In this document: in pieces, positions 5,620 through 9,456 of the stretch | Layout: the number at the start of each line of letters is the position of its first letter | Numbering within the stretch: the first letter of the stretch is position 1 | Source: Methylobacter sp. | GTDB taxonomy: Bacteria > Pseudomonadota > Gammaproteobacteria > Methylococcales > Methylomonadaceae | DNA length: 9,456 bases | Assembly: GCA_028714995.1 (NCBI GenBank) | Contig: JAQTLI010000077.1 | Coordinates: 1 to 9,456, forward strand | Reading direction: 5' to 3' | Made by a program: the position numbers and the translations under genes | The notes under the pieces: model-generated | Seen by the model: only the letters and a program-made list of their open reading frames with translations | Told to the model about the DNA's origin: nothing | Database searches by the model: none

Positions 5620-8600
5620 ATGTACTCATTAAACCGCTTGATCCTTATTGATTCATATAAATCCAGTGAATTGGTGGAAGTTCGCCTGGATGGACATACC
5701 AATCTTAACGGCGTTAATGGCGCCGGTAAAACCACATTATTACGGTTAGTGCCGCTGTTTTTTGGCGAGCGGCCGGGGCGGCTAGTACCGAAAAGCCGGG
5801 TTACCGACAGTTTCGCCAAGCATTATCTGCCTAACGAGTCGTCTTATATTATTTTTGAATATCAGCGCCATGAGCAAACCTGCATGGTGCTGATGTACGC
5901 ATCGCCCAATGAAGAAGGGCTGTGTTATCGCTTTGTCGATAAGGGTTTTGACAAGAGTGACTTTATTGATACTCATCGAGATGGTATGCACTATCCGGTG
6001 TCTTGCCGCGACCTGCGGACACATTTTCTCAAACGGCATATTAATTGTAGCGACCAGCTTACCGCCTGTAGCGATTATCGCACGGTGATCCAGAATTTGC
6101 CGCACAAGAAAGGCCAGGAATTGCGTAATTTGGTTGCGCGTTACAGCTTTTGTAACGGTAGCTCCGGACACAGATTGAAAGATATAGAAAAGATCGTTAC
6201 CGGCATGTTTATGCGTTCCACCGATTTTGCCGACTTGCGCGAAATGCTGGTGAACTGTATTGAAGAAAACCGGGATTCCCTTGCTTTGGAATTGAAAATG
6301 GAAACCCTGGATGATTGGCATAAGGAATACCGTGCTTATCAGGAAGCTGAATCGGAGCGCGACAAAATTGAACGGCTCAAGCAGCTGGAAAATGATTTGC
6401 TTCAAGTTGAGCAAAGTCTGGCTGAACTCCAATATCGCCTGCAATGTCTGCGCGACCAAAACCAACAAAGTTTGCAGCACCAGCAGGAAGCGGGGAATGC
6501 CTGCAATGAGCAATTGGAACAGCTCAAAAAAAACTGGGAAGCACAAGAGGAGACGCTTAAATCCGCACTGGCGACCGTTAAGGGCGAATTGGAGCAGGAG
6601 CAACGGCAAAAGAAATCCCTGGAAGATGAAAAGGCCAACTGGGAAAAACAGGATATGCAGGGAAGAAAACAGTTGGTTGCCGGTCTTGGTCAAATAAAGG
6701 ATAGCTTGGCTAGGGAGCGGGACAACCATAAGCAATTGATGTCCGATGTGCAGGATATCGAAGCCGAGTTTAAGCGTCTGAAAGCGGAAAAGGAAAAGCA
6801 TTTTGCCGAACAGCAACACGGCTATGAAATCGGCATAAGAGACTTGCAACAACAGGCCGCCGAAGCCAAGTCCGCCGTCAATCAAGATGCGGAGCAAGGC
6901 AGGGAGTCGCTCAGGCAGGCGAACCAGAAGCAGCAAGCTATTTTGCATGACGAACAATTGAAGTTGCGGGGCGATTTGGGTGCGTTGAATAGCCAGATTG
7001 GCCAAATTCAACCGGATCCCGCTTTGATTGAAAACCGGGAAGCCAAGATGGAGCTGCTTCAGTCTATCCGGCAGCAAAAAGATGAAGCCGGAAAAACCGT
7101 TAAGGCAATTGAAGCGGAAACCAAGAAAAATCAGGCGCTGATCGATGGAGTGTTTAGCGAAAAACGTCAACAAGCCGAACAAAAACAGCGTATCCAGGAG
7201 GCACTGGACCAACTGCAAAAACAACTGGACGCCAACCCGGACACCTTGCTGGGCTTTTTGCGTGAACATCAGCTGGACTGGATCAACAATATCGCCAAGG
7301 TGATTAACCCGGATTTGTTGTTAAGGGACGATCTGGAGCCCGCCGCACAAACCTTGGGCCAGACTTTTTATGGCTTGAGCTTGAACCTGGATAATTTGCA
7401 GGCCGACCATGCCGCCGATGAAGAAAAAATCCGCGCACTGTTGACCGATGCCCGGAACCAATTGGGCCAGCTGAACGTTGCGGAGGCAAAAAGCGACGAA
7501 CAGTTGCAGGAATTAAAAAAGTTGGCCGACGCTTTGGAAAAGCAAGTTAAAGCGGCGGCTTTTAGCGCCGGGCAATTGCAAACACAATTAAATGGGTTGG
7601 ATGAAGAATTAAACTCGTTAAAGCAACAAATTGAGCGCAGCAAGAAAGAACGCAAGGCCGAGCTGGAACAGGAAAAAGCCACGGTGGAAGGGCAAATCGG
7701 CTTGAGCAATAACCGACTGCAAACGCTTAAACAACAGCTGGAAACCGAAATACAGCAATTAAATCTGGTGCTTACTACTAAAATCCAACAGATTTCCGGT
7801 GATGCGTTGTTACAAGTCGAGCAAATACAGCAACTCATCGATAAGGTCAATCAGCAAGAAGGCAGCGAATTGGCACAACTGGAGCAGCAACGGATTCAGA
7901 GTTTGCAGGAAAGAAAAGTCGATACCGCCACCTTAAAAGACCTTGAAGCAAAAATCGGTCAATTGGAAAATGAACTGAAAGCCGTAGAACAGGCGGGACA
8001 ACTGGTTAAGGATTATCAACGATGGCTGGATAAAGACTGGTCTTTATATGATAGCTTGGTGGTTAAAGCCCGAGAGACTGAGGCTAAACTAAAGCAGCAG
8101 CAAAACCAATATGAGATTGAAAAAGCCGATATGCAACTACGGCGTGATGCCTTAAAAAAGGAACTGGAGCAAATAACGATCAAGTACCAAAAGCTTGATA
8201 AGGAAATCAAAGTTATTAATAACCTGCTGGCTGAATTAGCCGCTTATGTAAAGCGTGCACCTGCACAGGCCAGTTTTGATAATGCCCATACCTTGGCGCT
8301 GTTGCAGACCGATTGCCGTAAATTAACCGAGCAACACAAGGTTCTACGCAAGGAGTTGGCCGGTCTGATCCGGCATTTGAAACAGGTATTGGCGCGCTTT
8401 CCCGGCACCCATCCGGGCCGCTATTATGCCCGTGTCGAAGATGAATTAGGCTTTGATAGCGATGAACTGGCTTGGTTGAGCCGGATTCAGGCTTGGTATG
8501 CGACAGAAGCCGATACGGCCAGAAGCTGGTTAATGAGTCAGGCGAAACTTTTTGGCTACGCCATCAAAAATTATCAGCAGGCATTGGAGTGTTTTGACCG

Positions 8601-9267
8601 TGGCATTGATTCCTTGTCGCGTCGCTTGGCGGCGAATATCGATGGCAATATTCGTTTTGAAAAAATCGAACGCATTGAAGGACGCTTAACATCCAAGGTT
8701 ACGACACTGGGTTACTGGGAACAAATCGTCAGCTTTACCAAAAATTATGATGATTGGAGTCGAACTAATGACGGACAGTTACCGAGCCGGGAGTTTGCCG
8801 ACATCGTCAGACTGGTATCTGAGCAATTGAAAGGTAAAGGTCGGGTAGAAATGAAGCTGGTTAATTTGCTGGAGCTGGAAATTATTGTTACCGAAAATGG
8901 CCGCAGTAAACGGGCCACCCATGCCGAGGATTTGCGGCAGATCTCAAGTCACGGTTTGTCGTACCTGATTTTATGCGTATTTTTTATTGCGCTGGTGAAT
9001 ATGATCCGTAAAGATCAGCCTTTAAATATCATCTGGCCGATGGATGAGCTCAAAGAATTGCACCAGATGAATATTGAAGTGTTGGTGGAAATGCTGACTA
9101 AAAACCGGATTACCTTATTTTCGGCTTTTCCCGATCCTGATCCCGAAGTGTTAAGGCTGTTCAAAAACCGTTATCAGGTGTTCGGCTATCGGGAGTTGAT
9201 CGAAATGGACGTGGATGAGGATTATTTGTCAACGCTTGAACTTTTGACGGCGGCTGAACATGTTTGA
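5620..9267 (+). CDS. SMC-like coiled-coil ATPase (MksB/JetC-type, DUF3584-like)
   Basis: This 1215-residue protein has the full layout of an SMC-type ATPase. The N-terminal head carries a Walker A motif, GVNGAGKTT (residues 31-39, K37), and a YLP motif (69-71) in HYLPNESSYIIFEY. From about 235 to 537 a Q/E/K/L-rich coiled coil forms one arm. A non-coiled island with proline, tryptophan and glycine (538-592; FLREHQLDWINNIAKVINPD, then TFYGLSLNLD) sits where a hinge belongs. The second arm runs to about 925. The C-terminal head has an ABC signature-like SSHGLSYLI (1109-1117) and a Walker B IIWPMDEL with D1142 and E1143. The paired GKT and YLP motifs recall the Pfam family DUF3584 (from memory). 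Family knowledge suggests an ATP-driven DNA-loop-extruding or DNA-binding complex. ATG at 5620 lacks a clear Shine-Dalgarno sequence but lets Walker A fall at the normal position. The next gene overlaps by eight bases. Chromosome organisation and anti-plasmid defence are both possible. Confidence 0.85.
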   Translation: MYSLNRLILIDSYKSSELVEVRLDGHTNLNGVNGAGKTTLLRLVPLFFGERPGRLVPKSRVTDSFAKHYLPNESSYIIFEYQRHEQTCMVLMYASPNEEGLCYRFVDKGFDKSDFIDTHRDGMHYPVSCRDLRTHFLKRHINCSDQLTACSDYRTVIQNLPHKKGQELRNLVARYSFCNGSSGHRLKDIEKIVTGMFMRSTDFADLREMLVNCIEENRDSLALELKMETLDDWHKEYRAYQEAESERDKIERLKQLENDLLQVEQSLAELQYRLQCLRDQNQQSLQHQQEAGNACNEQLEQLKKNWEAQEETLKSALATVKGELEQEQRQKKSLEDEKANWEKQDMQGRKQLVAGLGQIKDSLARERDNHKQLMSDVQDIEAEFKRLKAEKEKHFAEQQHGYEIGIRDLQQQAAEAKSAVNQDAEQGRESLRQANQKQQAILHDEQLKLRGDLGALNSQIGQIQPDPALIENREAKMELLQSIRQQKDEAGKTVKAIEAETKKNQALIDGVFSEKRQQAEQKQRIQEALDQLQKQLDANPDTLLGFLREHQLDWINNIAKVINPDLLLRDDLEPAAQTLGQTFYGLSLNLDNLQADHAADEEKIRALLTDARNQLGQLNVAEAKSDEQLQELKKLADALEKQVKAAAFSAGQLQTQLNGLDEELNSLKQQIERSKKERKAELEQEKATVEGQIGLSNNRLQTLKQQLETEIQQLNLVLTTKIQQISGDALLQVEQIQQLIDKVNQQEGSELAQLEQQRIQSLQERKVDTATLKDLEAKIGQLENELKAVEQAGQLVKDYQRWLDKDWSLYDSLVVKARETEAKLKQQQNQYEIEKADMQLRRDALKKELEQITIKYQKLDKEIKVINNLLAELAAYVKRAPAQASFDNAHTLALLQTDCRKLTEQHKVLRKELAGLIRHLKQVLARFPGTHPGRYYARVEDELGFDSDELAWLSRIQAWYATEADTARSWLMSQAKLFGYAIKNYQQALECFDRGIDSLSRRLAANIDGNIRFEKIERIEGRLTSKVTTLGYWEQIVSFTKNYDDWSRTNDGQLPSREFADIVRLVSEQLKGKGRVEMKLVNLLELEIIVTENGRSKRATHAEDLRQISSHGLSYLILCVFFIALVNMIRKDQPLNIIWPMDELKELHQMNIEVLVEMLTKNRITLFSAFPDPDPEVLRLFKNRYQVFGYRELIEMDVDEDYLSTLELLTAAEHV

Positions 9268-9456
9268 TCAATTGCTAAAACGCTTGTTGCAGGGCGAATT
9301 TATTTGTGAAGTCAGTGATGAAGCCGGTTTTCGTTATTTGCAAGAGCCTGAAAATGCAACCCAGGTGGATGAGTTTTTAACGCGACTGGATTATCGTTTG
9401 TCCAGCACCCAGAACCAGTTGGCATTTTATACGGCTTATCGAACCATAGACAATAG
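9260..9456 (+). CDS. Putative MksE/JetB-like (kite-type) subunit, N-terminal part, runs off window
   Basis: ATG at 9260 opens a frame that stays open to the last base (65 full codons; the terminal TAG is out of frame). It overlaps the end of the SMC-like gene by eight bases, so the two are almost surely one operon and translationally coupled. The visible part begins MFDQLLKRLLQGEFICEVSD, then a helix-rich stretch with YLQEP, VDEFLTRLDYRLSST and AFYTAY. A short protein start with a 'leucine-rich helix, Gly-Glu-hydrophobic-Cys' pattern followed by a predicted winged-helix-like region is what I would expect of the small kite subunits (MksE, JetB) that sit beside SMC-like ATPases. That identity rests on pattern likeness and gene context; motif evidence alone is thin. 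A truncated unknown protein remains possible. Confidence 0.6.
   Translation, partial: MFDQLLKRLLQGEFICEVSDEAGFRYLQEPENATQVDEFLTRLDYRLSSTQNQLAFYTAYRTIDN

Noticed and set aside
5782..7269. A 495-codon open frame on the minus strand inside the SMC-like gene
   Set aside because: It is antisense to a coiled-coil region rich in CAA/CAG/GAA/AAG codons, whose complement reads as Leu/Phe without stops. The product is a featureless L/F/Q-rich string and the plus-strand gene has clear motifs.
5620..9267. Calling the large ATPase a standard SMC, MukB or RecN protein
   Set aside because: The hinge-like island is too short for classical SMC, 1215 residues is shorter than MukB, and the long arms and paired small subunit do not fit RecN. 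The DUF3584/MksB-like description is the better fit.

Overview
The window looks like a chromosomal segment of a gammaproteobacterium. Its backbone is the conserved run ftsB - ispD - ispF - truD - (smr) - surE - pcm, the order found upstream of nlpD-rpoS in many Gammaproteobacteria. The style of the intergenic repeats and the presence of a YqaA/DedA-type gene after pcm remind me of methanotrophs of the order Methylococcales. That placement is an inference from memory and was not tested.

Layout. Bases 1-157 carry the end of ftsB. Bases 158-428 hold no gene but contain a repeat-rich block with imperfect terminal inverted repeats, including a palindromic GGGTTACG/CGTTAACCC-type repeat. Next come ispD and ispF (4-base ATGA overlap) and truD 17 bases later: two isoprenoid-precursor enzymes of the MEP pathway and a tRNA pseudouridine synthase. 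An Smr-domain gene lies on the opposite strand, convergent with truD and divergent from surE. surE and pcm overlap by ATGA and encode a survival-type nucleotidase and an isoaspartyl protein repair methyltransferase.

Directly after pcm the expected small YqaA-type membrane-protein gene is present only as a wreck (4699-5270). It has at least four reading-frame shifts and an internal amber codon, yet nearly its whole former protein can still be read piecewise. nlpD and rpoS do not follow. Instead there are about 350 AT-rich bases with a 9-bp inverted repeat, small hairpins, a terminator-like hairpin and a weak candidate promoter.

The right 40% of the window is one 1215-codon gene for an SMC-type ATPase: an N-terminal Walker A head, about 300 residues of coiled coil, a non-coiled hinge-like island, a second coiled-coil arm, and a C-terminal head with signature and Walker B motifs. 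It overlaps by 8 bases a second gene that runs off the window end. The visible 65 residues of that gene look like the start of a small MksE/JetB-like (kite-type) subunit. Together they suggest a condensin-like (MukBEF/MksBEF/Wadjet-related) operon with the ATPase gene first rather than third. This is the most interesting part of the window. Whether it acts in chromosome organisation or in plasmid/phage defence cannot be decided without the genes beyond position 9456.
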